A DNA stretch of 64,000 nucleotides. Origin: Marinomonas ostreistagni. Its GTDB lineage: Bacteria; Pseudomonadota; Gammaproteobacteria; Pseudomonadales; Marinomonadaceae. The stretch covers positions 124,001-188,000 of the forward strand of contig NZ_JAEMUH010000006.1 of assembly GCF_016461785.1 (NCBI RefSeq), written 5' to 3'. The notes under the pieces were generated by a model. The model searched no databases. It saw only the letters and a program-made list of their open reading frames with translations, and was not told where the DNA came from. Shown one piece after another: positions 52,198 to 61,755 of this stretch; positions within the stretch are counted from its first letter, which is position 1, and the number at the start of each line of letters is the position of its first letter. Position numbers and translations under genes: made by a program.

Positions 52198-53229
52198 TTA
52201 ACGGAAAGATTTGGCGTACATCATGCCACCGTCTTTCCACAATGCGTTGAGCGTCCCTTCACGCTCTAAACCTAATACACTGTTTGGTCCTACATTACGC
52301 TCATAAACTTCGCCGTAGTTACCTACATTTTTAATGACTTGATAAGCCCAATCTTGAGGAAGACCTAGCCCTTTGTTTAAACTTCCTTCAACCCCGAGAA
52401 GACGACGGACCACAGGGCTTTGGCTATTTGCTTTCATCTCATCCACGTTTTCGGATGTGATACCAAACTCTTCTGCAGCCACCATAGCTGCAAAGGTCCA
52501 CTTCACGACGTTGGCCCATTCACTGTCATTTTGCTTGACCGCAAAGGACAACGCTTCTTTAGAAATAGTCTCAGGCAGAATAACGTAGTCTGCTGGATTC
52601 GGTGCCGCTGAGCGCTGTGCAGCAAGCCCTGATTTGTCATTGGTCAATGCATCACAGTTGTTGTTAAAGAAAGCAGTATTTCGGACAGAGGAGTCATCAA
52701 AGACAACCGTTTTCAAATCTAGGTTGTGTGCTCGGCTGTAGTCGGCAATGTTTAATTCACTAGAAGTACCTGTCAGCACACAGATCGTTGCCCCCTCCAG
52801 CTCTTTCACTGAAGTAACACCTAGATCTTTACGCACCATGAAGCCTTGTCCGTCATAAAAATACGTATCTAAAAAATCCAAACCTTGCTCGGCATCGCGA
52901 GAAAGAGTCCATGTCATCCCTTTTGACAACATGTCACCTTTACCACTTTTAATAGAGGTAAAACTTTGCGCCCACTGAACTGGCAGAAATTTAACACTTT
53001 GCGCGTCACCAAATACTGCTGCAGCGACGCCACGGCACATATCAATGTCCATGCCTTGCCACTCACCTTCTTTATTTAAACTGTAAAAGCCTGGGAAAGA
53101 GTTACCAATGACACAATTCACATAACCTCGTTCTTTCACTTGAGTTAAGGTAGAGGTCGTTTCAGCTGCAAAGGTTTGAGCTGATAACACTGATGAAGCA
53201 AGCAAAATAGAGGTCGATAGCTTTAGCAT
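52198..53229 (-). CDS. aapJ: General amino-acid ABC importer binding protein AapJ
   Basis: About 343 residues from the ATG at 53229, with AAAGGAAA upstream; an upstream in-frame start at 53259 would spoil the signal peptide. Signal peptide to about residue 21 (SAQTFA-A). Family stretches include VKERGYVNCVIGNSFPGF and WQGMDIDMCRGVAAAVFGD. The C-terminal NVGNYGEVYERNVGPNS is characteristic of AapJ/YhdW. It is the first gene of the operon and divergent from a LysR regulator. Confidence 0.93.
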   Translation of the reverse strand: MLKLSTSILLASSVLSAQTFAAETTSTLTQVKERGYVNCVIGNSFPGFYSLNKEGEWQGMDIDMCRGVAAAVFGDAQSVKFLPVQWAQSFTSIKSGKGDMLSKGMTWTLSRDAEQGLDFLDTYFYDGQGFMVRKDLGVTSVKELEGATICVLTGTSSELNIADYSRAHNLDLKTVVFDDSSVRNTAFFNNNCDALTNDKSGLAAQRSAAPNPADYVILPETISKEALSFAVKQNDSEWANVVKWTFAAMVAAEEFGITSENVDEMKANSQSPVVRRLLGVEGSLNKGLGLPQDWAYQVIKNVGNYGEVYERNVGPNSVLGLEREGTLNALWKDGGMMYAKSFR

Positions 53230-53428
53230 TTGAGTTTCCTTTTGTCGTGTCAGTACCATCGTCGTGGTAATGTTTTTTTGTTATGAGCCGTACTTGATCA
53301 ACATTTTTCTTCAATGAATGCATGCTAAATGATGCAGATCAATCGACTAACAGTTAGGATCTTATGTGAAGTTTTTTAATAATCATACTGAATATTTTTG
53401 ATGAGCCCATAACCTAAGGTTATCCTGT

Positions 53429-54340
53429 ATGAACATAAATAAGCTCAGAATTTTTCACGAAGTTTTTGTAACTGGAAGCATTACACGGGCTGCGGAACGT
53501 TCGTATGTCAGCCAGCCAGCAGCCAGTAAAATGCTGGCAAACTTTGAAGATGAAATTGGCTATAAATTATTTGAACGAAGTAATGGCAAGCTAATTCCAA
53601 CGGATGAGGCCATGTACCTTCACGAGGAAGTTTATGGAGTGCTGCAAAGTGTTAACCATCTAGAAGACAGCATTAAGAGTGCAAAAAACAATCGCTCAGG
53701 TCGACTAAGAGTGTGTAGTATTTTTGGTCCGTCCTACCAATTTCTCCCTGAGTTGATAGCAAAATTTAAAGCGAATAACCCCGGTGTTCATGTCAGTCTT
53801 CACTTATCGGGCTGTTCCGCTATTCGCCAAGGTGTTGCTTCCGGGCAATACCAAATAGGATTAGTAGATAAAGCGCAAAGTTCCTCTAAACACGACTCAG
53901 CAGCATTTGATATGGCGTGCTATTGTGCATTGCCAGCCAACCATCCTGCAGCGCAATTAGAGCAAGTATCTCCTCAAGAGCTTATCGATACCGCGTGGAT
54001 TACGCTTGACTCTGAAAACGCAACAACAAAGGCATTGAAAAAAGCCTACAACAATGCGGAACTCAGGTTGCGTCGCACCATTGAAGTTCATACAACCATT
54101 CACGCACTTTCATTTGTTAACCTTGGAATGGGAGTGGCACTCGTTGACGCATTAAACTACCACCACTTTTCTAGCATTTTTAATTTACCAAATGTGGTGC
54201 TGAGACCGTTTACTCCAACCATTATTGAGCCCCTTGAGGTAATTACCTCAAACCTCAACCCTCTTTCTGGGTTAGCTAAAGAGTTTTACGACACCTTAAT
54301 AAATGAACTGCAAAATAAACCAGGCATAACTATGGAGTGA
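53429..54340 (+). CDS. LysR-family transcriptional regulator
   Basis: 303 residues. N-terminal helix-turn-helix: GSITRAAERSYVSQPAASKMLANFEDEIG; effector domain from about 90 (RLRVCSIFGPSYQFLPELIAKF). It resembles the NocR/OccR group that senses amino acids. It is divergent from aapJ across about 200 bp and probably controls the Aap importer and the oxidoreductase. Confidence 0.9.
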   Translation: MNINKLRIFHEVFVTGSITRAAERSYVSQPAASKMLANFEDEIGYKLFERSNGKLIPTDEAMYLHEEVYGVLQSVNHLEDSIKSAKNNRSGRLRVCSIFGPSYQFLPELIAKFKANNPGVHVSLHLSGCSAIRQGVASGQYQIGLVDKAQSSSKHDSAAFDMACYCALPANHPAAQLEQVSPQELIDTAWITLDSENATTKALKKAYNNAELRLRRTIEVHTTIHALSFVNLGMGVALVDALNYHHFSSIFNLPNVVLRPFTPTIIEPLEVITSNLNPLSGLAKEFYDTLINELQNKPGITME

Positions 54341-54356
54341 TCGCACTAATACCACT

Positions 54357-55538
54357 TCACTTTGGCCAATGCCAAGCCGGTAGATCTAGAACATCAATAT
54401 CAGGGATCATGGTTTCTCCAAAGCTTTTTTCTAAGCGTATCGAATGACATTGCTCGTCTTGCTCTAAAGCAGCAATAAGGCGCGATGCATGTGAAACGAC
54501 CCACATTTGTGAATGTTGAGCAGCGTAGCGGATTAAACGCGCAAGCGCAGGCAGCAGATCTGGATGTAGACTTGTTTCCGGCTCATTTAAAACCATTAGC
54601 TCCGGTGGTCGTGGCGTGAGTAAGGCCGCTACCCAAAGCACATAGCGTAATGTTCCATCGGACAATTCTGAAGCCGTTAACGGTCTTAGTAAACCATGTT
54701 GGTAAAAATAGAGAATAAAGCGGCCTTCTTGGGTTCGCTCTATATCAATGCTGGAACCTGGGAAAGCAAAGTCAATCGCACTGTGTAATGCTTCCGCATC
54801 CCCTATTTCTAAAATGGTTTGTAGAGCAGCAGCTAAATCCCTGCCATCATGATGCAGGACTGGTGTGAAGGTTCCCAAATGATGCTGACGTGCAGGCGCG
54901 GCTTGGTCGGTACGAAAATGATCGTAGAAACGCCATTTCTTAATGCGATCTTTCATTAAGAATGCTTCTGGGGTTTGAACGGCGTTTGCCGCCACTTCAA
55001 ATAATGAGTCAAAACTTGAAGTATGGAAATTAATCACCTCCCAACTTCGACCATTACGGCATTTGATGGCATTATCTTGTCGATCAATCAACGCACCGGC
55101 AGGTCGGTAATAGTCACCGTGCCAAATCGTTTCACGCATGATCCCTGGATCAAGTTTAAACAGTGTTTCTGATGTAGTCGGCATTGCCACGCCAAATTTA
55201 GGTAAACCAAGTGATACGGCATAACCATAGTCTTCACCAGTAAACCCCAACCTGAGTTGGCGCTTGGTTTTTCTTGGGCCACCCTGTACAGGTACTTCAC
55301 CATTACGCATTCGTTTTGAAATTTGCTCTGGCCCAGCCCAAAACACTGACTCCAAACCGCCATCCTCTGCTAAGGAGCGAACCAAACCACCCTCACCCAC
55401 TTTTGCCAGCAACCGCAGTGCTTTGTAGAGATTAGACTTACCACTACCATTTTCACCGGTAACCAAATTTAGCTGCCCCAAAGGAATGGTTAAGTTAATA
55501 ATGGATCGGTAGTTTTGGATGGCTAAGGTTTTGATCAT
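54357..55538 (-). CDS. RecF/OLD-like AAA ATPase (COG4637 type)
   Basis: 393 residues. Walker A is GENGSGKSN at 28-36 and the signature-like motif is ASELSDGTLRYV. Walker B with the D-loop is LMVLNEPETSLHPDL, followed by a switch histidine in WVVSHASRL. The layout is that of SMC/RecF-type ATPases without a TOPRIM nuclease domain. It may be a DNA-repair or defence-associated ATPase, with no function assigned. It is divergent from the NYN-domain gene 94 bp away. Confidence 0.85.
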   Translation of the reverse strand: MIKTLAIQNYRSIINLTIPLGQLNLVTGENGSGKSNLYKALRLLAKVGEGGLVRSLAEDGGLESVFWAGPEQISKRMRNGEVPVQGGPRKTKRQLRLGFTGEDYGYAVSLGLPKFGVAMPTTSETLFKLDPGIMRETIWHGDYYRPAGALIDRQDNAIKCRNGRSWEVINFHTSSFDSLFEVAANAVQTPEAFLMKDRIKKWRFYDHFRTDQAAPARQHHLGTFTPVLHHDGRDLAAALQTILEIGDAEALHSAIDFAFPGSSIDIERTQEGRFILYFYQHGLLRPLTASELSDGTLRYVLWVAALLTPRPPELMVLNEPETSLHPDLLPALARLIRYAAQHSQMWVVSHASRLIAALEQDEQCHSIRLEKSFGETMIPDIDVLDLPAWHWPK

Positions 55539-55632
55539 ATGAAATATGCTTCCTTTCGATCAGTTTAACGCGTTCATACTTTGCTTTCTTTTAATAACTA
55601 GGTAACGTCTACTTGAATTAAGGAGTCATTTC

Positions 55633-56109
55633 ATGCAAACCGTTGCTATTTTTGTGGACGTACAAAATGTGTACTACACCACTCGACAAGCGTATCAAAA
55701 GCGCTTTGATTACAACTACTTTTGGCAAGCAGTCCTCTCAGATCGCTCTCTTTATCTAGCTAACGCTTACGCCATTGACCGAGGCGATCCACAACAGCGC
55801 TCATTTCAGAATATTCTACGTGCTATTGGTTTCAACGTAAAAACCAAACCCTACATTCAGCGTGCAGATGGATCCGCTAAAGGGGATTGGGACGTTGGCA
55901 TAACGATCGATATTATGGAAAGTCTCCAACATATTGATGTTTTAGTCTTGGTTTCAGGAGATGGGGATTTTGAGTTGTTAGTCGAAAAGGCGAAATCTTA
56001 CGGAAAGAAGGTGGAAGTCTATGGTGTACCAAATTTAACAGCGGACTCATTAATACAAGCTGCGAGCAGATTCATTCCGATCGAAGGTAACTTGTTACTT
56101 ACCAAATAG
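55633..56109 (+). CDS. NYN-domain (LabA/DUF88) putative nuclease
   Basis: 158 residues, PIN-like fold of the NYN family. Acidic residues expected for metal binding: IFVDVQNVYY (D9), KGDWDVGITIDIME and VLVSGDGDFELLVEKAKSYGK. AAGGAG precedes the ATG. NYN proteins are usually ribonucleases or RNA-binding regulators. Its divergence from a RecF-like ATPase gene raises the possibility of joint function, but such genes are also common alone. Confidence 0.88.
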   Translation: MQTVAIFVDVQNVYYTTRQAYQKRFDYNYFWQAVLSDRSLYLANAYAIDRGDPQQRSFQNILRAIGFNVKTKPYIQRADGSAKGDWDVGITIDIMESLQHIDVLVLVSGDGDFELLVEKAKSYGKKVEVYGVPNLTADSLIQAASRFIPIEGNLLLTK

Positions 56110-56190
56110 CCCAACCTAATAACAATTTCGTATCATAATGATTTCAAATAGTTTAGATTAAATGAATACATTGAAAAGACAGGATGTTAA

Positions 56191-56523
56191 ATGAAGATCA
56201 AGAGCCTTTTAAATAAAAATGATAGTCTCCCCCTTGAAGAGCTCTTTTTGCCACTCATTAATACGAAGGATTCGTCTCTAAAGCACATTATATCTCCTCC
56301 AGGATGCCGTCTTGATCCGAAATGGTATGACCAAGACCAAGATGAGTGGGTTACGGTTATTCAGGGGTACGGTGTAATTGCTTTTGAGGACGCTACCGTT
56401 GTATCGTTAAATTCAGGGGACTATATAACCATTCCAGCGCATACAAAACATCGGGTCATTAAAACTTCAGCTGATGAAACCACTGTTTGGCTGGCGATGT
56501 ATTTTGATAAGGCGGAACAGTAG
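56191..56523 (+). CDS. Cupin-domain protein
   Basis: 110 residues, single small beta barrel. The cupin pattern is visible in EWVTVIQGYGVIAFEDATVVSLNSGD and YITIPAHTKHRVIKT; the second motif keeps histidines that could bind metal, while the first lacks the usual HxH. Metal binding and catalysis are therefore uncertain. It stands 81 bp after the NYN gene. Confidence 0.85.
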   Translation: MKIKSLLNKNDSLPLEELFLPLINTKDSSLKHIISPPGCRLDPKWYDQDQDEWVTVIQGYGVIAFEDATVVSLNSGDYITIPAHTKHRVIKTSADETTVWLAMYFDKAEQ

Positions 56524-56546
56524 TGTGTTAAGTCGTCTATTATTCA

Positions 56547-56795
56547 TTAGGCTTTGATATCAATTAAGGTTCCGAGCATTTCATTGGCAGTATCAATGAC
56601 TCTTGCATTTGCCTTGGCGTTAATTTCACTTGTCTTAGCGTCAATCAAACCACTTTGAATACCATCTCTGGCACCATCTGAAATACGGTTTGTGCTCGCT
56701 TCTGCTACTTTTGCACTGGCTTGGTCTAAGCTTTGTTGGCTTCTCTGCAGGCCTAATTGACCATAATATTGACCACCATTAGATGAAATTTGCAT
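56547..56795 (-). CDS. Small protein with flagellar-rod-like C-terminus
   Basis: 82 residues; GAGGG precedes the ATG. The N-terminal QISSNGGQYYGQLGLQRSQQSLDQAS is Gln/Ser-rich. The C-terminal NAKANARVIDTANEMLGTLIDIKA closely resembles the C-terminal helix of flagellar rod and hook proteins (ANxKVIxTADEMLGTLLD). No other flagellar gene is nearby. It may be a flagellar accessory or export-linked protein. It could also be a remnant, although the frame and ribosome site look intact. Confidence 0.7.
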   Translation of the reverse strand: MQISSNGGQYYGQLGLQRSQQSLDQASAKVAEASTNRISDGARDGIQSGLIDAKTSEINAKANARVIDTANEMLGTLIDIKA

Positions 56796-56849
56796 ATAAC
56801 ACCCTCTTTTTTCATTACGAACATTATTTATAGCACAGTTTCTATAGAC

Positions 56850-57770
56850 TCACCCCATGCCTCGCTCTTGCCAAATCTCGTGGGCAGCTTGATGTAACAG
56901 ACTATGCCGTTGAGCTACTTTTTGATGATTATGATCGTATCCCCCACCGATCACACATGCGATTGGCAAGCCTCGGTCTAACGCTTGCTCTATCACGTAC
57001 CTGTCTCGCGCTAAAATCCCTTGATCCGATAAATTTACATAGCCTAATCGATCATCTTTGTGAACATCAGCACCTGCATCGTACAAAACAAAATCTGGTG
57101 AGTGTTGGTCCAATAGTTTAGGGATATGTTTTTCCAGAATACTCAAGTAGGCTTGGTCTTCGGTGGCTTTTGGCACGGGAATATTAATACCACCGCTTTG
57201 CTTAACAGCAGGAAAATTTTCTTCGCAATGAAATGATACAGGCAGCACAGCCTCCACCTCTTGAAAAAAGGCAATTGTGCCGTCTCCTTGATGGACATCG
57301 CAGTCAATGATCATGACTTTGCTCGCCTTTCCTGATTCAATAAGATGCGTCGCCGCGACAGCTAAGTCGTTAAAGATGCAAAAACCAACGCCTCTATCAG
57401 GAAATGCATGGTGCGTTCCGCCAGCAAGATGGCACGCAAGTCCATATTGTAACGCCAGCTCAGTGGTGAGCAGTGTTCCAGATACTGCTCTCAGTGTTCG
57501 CTCAACTAGCCAATCGCTCCAAGGCAAACCAATGGCTTTCACCTCTTCTGTCGATAACTGTCCACGAATAAACCGCCGCACATAATCAGGATGATGAGCT
57601 TTCATTAACGTAGACAATGACAATGGGCTCGGCTCATGGCAGTTATCGGGCGTGAGGATTTCGAGCTGAATTAAGTACTCATACAGAAGCCGAAATTTGG
57701 CCATCGGAAACCGGTGTCCATCTGGGAATGGGATACTGTAATGAGGATGATAAACTAGAGGTAATTTCAA
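56850..57770 (-). CDS. Histone deacetylase-family hydrolase
   Basis: 306 residues, arginase/deacetylase fold. The zinc and active-site region is seen in LAGGTHHAFPDRGVGFCIFND and MIIDCDVHQGDGT, with the later VLYDAGADVHKDDRLG and VIGGGYDHN. Bacterial members (AcuC-like, class IV-like) remove acyl groups from lysines or polyamines. The paired histidines and the DxH aspartate are intact, so activity is likely. The substrate is unknown. Confidence 0.9.
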   Translation of the reverse strand: MKLPLVYHPHYSIPFPDGHRFPMAKFRLLYEYLIQLEILTPDNCHEPSPLSLSTLMKAHHPDYVRRFIRGQLSTEEVKAIGLPWSDWLVERTLRAVSGTLLTTELALQYGLACHLAGGTHHAFPDRGVGFCIFNDLAVAATHLIESGKASKVMIIDCDVHQGDGTIAFFQEVEAVLPVSFHCEENFPAVKQSGGINIPVPKATEDQAYLSILEKHIPKLLDQHSPDFVLYDAGADVHKDDRLGYVNLSDQGILARDRYVIEQALDRGLPIACVIGGGYDHNHQKVAQRHSLLHQAAHEIWQERGMG

Positions 57771-57808
57771 AGTAGGACTTTAAACCGTAAAAAAGCCTAA
57801 CCTTAACG

Positions 57809-58915
57809 TTATCGGTTCTTGGCGACCAGAAGTTTTCTCACTGCGCGGTTGAACGCATCAATAAAATGTGGCGGAATGCCTTTGCCACTTTCAGAGTTCA
57901 CTTTCTGTATAGCTCTCATCGCACTCTTTTTATATTCATCACCTGACTTACCCCAGACGACATCGATAAATCTAACAGCCATTGAGAGAACAAAAGCGCC
58001 CTGCGGGATCATGCCACCAACCAAACCCTCTGGGTAACCTGTACCATCAAATCGCTCTTTATACGCCATGACCATTTCTGAAGCTTGCTCCCAACCTTCA
58101 TGTTTCGACATAAGCTGCGCACCGACCATCGGATGGTTTTGCTCTGCTTGATACTTGGCTTCTTCGTCATCGCCGCATTTTAGGATCATTGCCAATCCCA
58201 TATTGTGCATATACGCCGCTGCACTCAATTGAGCATTATCAACCGGTTCTGAGCATTCTTGGTTAATCAACAAGCTCAACTTTAAAATACGTTCACCACG
58301 CTCAGGCGAGTATCCTAGAAGCTTGTTTAGCCGGTAGCTAAGTTGCCTAAAATGGTCGATATCACTCAGCTGTTCATCGGCAAAATGTACTTTTACAACA
58401 AGGCTTTCCTTTTCCTTACTGGCTTTTTGCTCGGCTTCTAGAGCGTTATCAGCTAAGCGACGCAAAAACTCTTCGGTATGCTCTAACCGATCCTGTTGAT
58501 CTTCATCTGCGTAAATTTTATCAAGGAAAGATTGTATGAAGACGAGTTTTTCTCTGTCTGCACCATGATGTTGATGCAATTGACGAAGCAAGTATAAAAC
58601 TTTGTCCAATACTAAATTTATTAGTTCACCAAGCAATGTATGATAGGCGATGTAGCCACCACGCATACCATCCACTATCTCCTCAAGTCGATGCAAAGCA
58701 TCCACTAAAGGGTCTAGGAAGCACACAGAACAGTTTCCTTTCATGCTATGTAATGATCGAAACAGTTTGTCCAGCTTCTCATGAGAAAAGCCAGCAGACT
58801 CAATATCGTTTACAATCGCTTCGATCTCTTGCTGTGCTTCGATATAGCATTCAAGCAAGTCGTCTTTTAGTTCCGCATCTAGTGCAGAGAACTCTTTGCA
58901 AGCAAACTGATTCAT
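57809..58915 (-). CDS. Hpt domain fused to a degenerate HD-GYP domain
   Basis: About 368 residues from the ATG at 58915 (GGAAGG close upstream; an in-frame TTG at 58936 is less likely). The N-terminal Hpt domain has its phosphorylatable histidine at H56 (SLHSMKGN). The C-terminal HD-GYP domain keeps the HP pair at H261 and the RFDGTGYP signature at 288-295. The core HD pair is HN (H237-N238), and the usual HHE before the signature is YKE (285-287). c-di-GMP hydrolysis is therefore doubtful. It may relay a phosphosignal or bind a partner. Confidence 0.82.
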   Translation of the reverse strand: MNQFACKEFSALDAELKDDLLECYIEAQQEIEAIVNDIESAGFSHEKLDKLFRSLHSMKGNCSVCFLDPLVDALHRLEEIVDGMRGGYIAYHTLLGELINLVLDKVLYLLRQLHQHHGADREKLVFIQSFLDKIYADEDQQDRLEHTEEFLRRLADNALEAEQKASKEKESLVVKVHFADEQLSDIDHFRQLSYRLNKLLGYSPERGERILKLSLLINQECSEPVDNAQLSAAAYMHNMGLAMILKCGDDEEAKYQAEQNHPMVGAQLMSKHEGWEQASEMVMAYKERFDGTGYPEGLVGGMIPQGAFVLSMAVRFIDVVWGKSGDEYKKSAMRAIQKVNSESGKGIPPHFIDAFNRAVRKLLVAKNR

Positions 58916-59044
58916 AGTCCTTCCAATCAAACTCAAACATCAGGCTTTTTTAACCTGTTTACTATTGTAGTGACTATCCTTAGCTTAATGAACAAAATGT
59001 ATGTATCTTTCTGCAAACATGTACAGCATTAGCATAGGATAATT

Positions 59045-59518
59045 ATGGCAATTTGGTTAATGAAGTCTGAACCAGATGAATTTTCAATCAATGATTTAAA
59101 ACAAAATACGCGAGAGTACTGGAACGGCGTACGTAATTTCCAAGCGCGCAATTTTATGCGACAGATGCGTGAAGGTGATCTAGTACTTTTCTATCATTCA
59201 AGCTGCAAAACACCCGGCATAGTTGGTACGGCCTACATCTCCAAAGAAGCGCACCCAGACCCTAGCTGTTGGGATACGCAGAGCGTGTATTTTGATCCAA
59301 AATCTTCTCCGGATGCTCCTAGGTGGGATCAGGTACAAATTCGTTTTGATAACAAGTTAAAGAAGACATTAACCTTAACGACGTTAAAAAGCTTAGCAGA
59401 ATTAAATGGCTTCCCACTGGTAGCGAAAGGAAACCGTCTAAGTGTCATGCCTGTTGAGGATAAATACTGGAAGGTCATTCAGCCAATATTAGAGTTTGAC
59501 GCAACAGACTCCCACTAA
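59045..59518 (+). CDS. EVE-domain protein
   Basis: 157 residues, PUA-like EVE fold related to THYN1. Typical stretches: WLMKSEPDEFSINDLK at the N-terminus, WNGVRNFQARNFMRQMREGDLVLFYHS, and PGIVGTAYISKEAHPD. EVE domains bind modified bases in DNA or RNA. The stop overlaps the stop of the convergent gene by 4 bases. Confidence 0.93.
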   Translation: MAIWLMKSEPDEFSINDLKQNTREYWNGVRNFQARNFMRQMREGDLVLFYHSSCKTPGIVGTAYISKEAHPDPSCWDTQSVYFDPKSSPDAPRWDQVQIRFDNKLKKTLTLTTLKSLAELNGFPLVAKGNRLSVMPVEDKYWKVIQPILEFDATDSH

Positions 59519-60204
59519 TGATAAAGCCTATCTCGCTGCTTTATAGGCATCGTGCGATCAAAATAGTATCGCATTTCAAACCCAACATATGGATAAGAGT
59601 CACCTTTGCCATTACGTAAAATAGCGCCATATGCCAATTGATTGCGTCTCTTTTCAGGCTGTATGAAAGCTTCCAGACGCCAACCAGTTCCCCTTACTTG
59701 ATCTTCCGCGTATAGGGCGACTTTGCGAATATCATCCAGATACCAAAGCGCCCCCAGTTCCATCGATACGGCACGATCAAAATCGTCATTATAGTTAGCG
59801 TACTGCCAATCTAAAGTAATATCCTGCCAATAATAAGATGCTAGAAACCTAGCAATACCTACTCGCTCTGTTGGAAAGGAATCATCCCGAGACTTTTTCT
59901 CTAACAACCCCATTCCCGCACCGGCACGCCAGTTATCATGTCGATAAAAGCCAATCGCATTGAACTCAGACATGGAATAATCTTCATAGTTAGTATCATT
60001 AAAGATGTAGTCACTGTCTAAATTTATTTGGGAAGACCATCGTTTAGAAATTGGTATATTTACCGTCAAGTCAATGTTGAAAGCAGGTTCGGTTTTAGCA
60101 ATCCCGCCACCTAGCCCTAGCTCGAAATTAGGTAACTCACCTTCGGCATGCACCCAAGGGGCAAAAGAAAAACCTAGCAGAGCTAAGGAATACAAATACT
60201 TCAT
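59515..60204 (-). CDS. MipA/OmpV-like outer-membrane beta-barrel protein
   Basis: About 229 residues from the ATG at 60204; the frame extends upstream to 60261, but the ATG at 60204 gives a clean signal peptide (to about residue 19, WVHA-E). Alternating hydrophobic strands (FELGLGGGIAKTEPAFNIDL, AGAGMGLLEKKS, YVGFEMRYYF) indicate a beta barrel. It resembles the MipA/OmpV or similar small-barrel group, and the family assignment is tentative. Confidence 0.65.
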   Translation of the reverse strand: MKYLYSLALLGFSFAPWVHAEGELPNFELGLGGGIAKTEPAFNIDLTVNIPISKRWSSQINLDSDYIFNDTNYEDYSMSEFNAIGFYRHDNWRAGAGMGLLEKKSRDDSFPTERVGIARFLASYYWQDITLDWQYANYNDDFDRAVSMELGALWYLDDIRKVALYAEDQVRGTGWRLEAFIQPEKRRNQLAYGAILRNGKGDSYPYVGFEMRYYFDRTMPIKQRDRLYH

Positions 60205-60388
60205 CACGAATGTTTCACCTTTTAATCTGGCAAATATTGACGATTTTCCATAGCCAGTCATCCCTGTAGACGCTGCAATCTTGAAAATCCTGTTTAGCTT
60301 GGCTCCACCCTATGGGAATCGAGCCAAAACCTCAATATAATGTGCGCCAAAGTCACATGACTCACATATTACTAGGTTTACTTTTTAC

Positions 60389-61747
60389 ATGGCGAAAAAA
60401 CTCTTTATCCAAACGCACGGCTGTCAGATGAACGAATACGATTCATCTCGTATGGCCGATCTTCTTGGCGACTCTCACGAAATGGAATTGACGGACAACC
60501 CAGAAGAGGCAGACGTCCTTCTATTAAATACCTGTTCGATTCGTGAAAAAGCGCAAGACAAGGTATACCACCAACTTGGCCGCTGGAAAAAACTTAAAGA
60601 GAAAAACCCTGATCTTAAAATTGGTGTAGGTGGTTGTGTTGCCTCCCAAGAAGGTGACAACATCCGTAAGCGTGCAAAACACGTTGATATGATTTTTGGC
60701 CCACAAACTCTGCATAAGCTTCCTGAAATGGTTGATGCTGCAACCAATGCCATTCCGATCACGGATGTAACATTCCCTGAAATCGAAAAATTTGATCACC
60801 TTCCTGCGCCGAAAGTTGATGGGGCAGAAGCATTTGTATCCGTCATGGAAGGTTGCAGCAAATACTGTACTTTCTGTGTGGTGCCTTACACACGCGGTGA
60901 AGAAGTAAGTCGTCACTTTGAAGACATTATGAAGGAAGTGGTACAACTTGCAGAGCAAGGTGTACGTGAGATCCATCTCTTAGGACAAAACGTAAACGCG
61001 TATCGTGGTGAAAACGAAGATGGCGACGAAATGGATCTAGCGGATGTCATCCATGCTGTTGCACTGATCCCTGGCGTCGAGCGTATTCGCTTCACAACCT
61101 CACACCCAGTGGAATTCACAGACAGCTTAATTGAAGCTTTCCGCACTGAGCCTAAATTGGTAAGTCACTTGCACTTACCGGTGCAAAGCGGTGCTGACTC
61201 AGTACTTACCAACATGAAACGTGGCCATGACCGTCAGTTTTATATAGATAAAATCAACCGAATCAAAGAAGCTCGTCCAGGTATCAGCTTGTCTTCTGAC
61301 TTCATTATCGGTTTCCCAGGCGAAACCGATGAGGATTTCATCGATACCATGAACTTGATACAAGAGATTGGTTTTGATCACTCTTTCAGTTTCGTTTACA
61401 GCCAGCGTCCGGGGACTCCCGCTGCGCAACTAGAAGACACAACGCCAGAGGAAGTAAAGAAAGAGCGCCTTGCAATCTTACAGCGACGCATCATCCAACA
61501 AGCTTACGACATTAGTCTAGGTATGGTCGGGAATATTGAACGTATTCTAGTAAGCGGCTACTCTCCTCGTGATCCAGGTAAGCTTCAAGGGCGTACTGAA
61601 AATAACCGTATTGTAAACTTTCCAGCCGACAATCCGGCATTGATTGGCAAGTTTGCTGATGTTGTTATTTCTGACGCATACCCTAACTCATTACTTGGCG
61701 AATTAGTCGGCTCTGAACTGGATGCTGATTTCGAATTAATAAAATAA
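60389..61747 (+). CDS. miaB: tRNA-2-methylthio-N6-dimethylallyladenosine synthase
   Basis: Radical-SAM methylthiotransferase acting on i6A37 of tRNAs. 452 residues. Auxiliary cluster cysteines C12, C49 and C83; radical-SAM cluster C156-x3-C160-x2-C163 ([13 protein letters not shown]). The C-terminal TRAM domain covers about 380-447. The N-terminal [17 protein letters not shown] is diagnostic. It opens the conserved miaB-phoH-ybeY-corC order. Confidence 0.98.
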   Translation: MAKKLFIQTHGCQMNEYDSSRMADLLGDSHEMELTDNPEEADVLLLNTCSIREKAQDKVYHQLGRWKKLKEKNPDLKIGVGGCVASQEGDNIRKRAKHVDMIFGPQTLHKLPEMVDAATNAIPITDVTFPEIEKFDHLPAPKVDGAEAFVSVMEGCSKYCTFCVVPYTRGEEVSRHFEDIMKEVVQLAEQGVREIHLLGQNVNAYRGENEDGDEMDLADVIHAVALIPGVERIRFTTSHPVEFTDSLIEAFRTEPKLVSHLHLPVQSGADSVLTNMKRGHDRQFYIDKINRIKEARPGISLSSDFIIGFPGETDEDFIDTMNLIQEIGFDHSFSFVYSQRPGTPAAQLEDTTPEEVKKERLAILQRRIIQQAYDISLGMVGNIERILVSGYSPRDPGKLQGRTENNRIVNFPADNPALIGKFADVVISDAYPNSLLGELVGSELDADFELIK

Positions 61748-61755
61748 GGTCTATT

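Noticed and set aside
60524-60976. 150-codon reverse frame inside miaB
   Set aside because: It lies wholly antisense to miaB, which has all its cluster cysteines. The translation is low-complexity and rich in Phe and Thr, as expected of a shadow frame.
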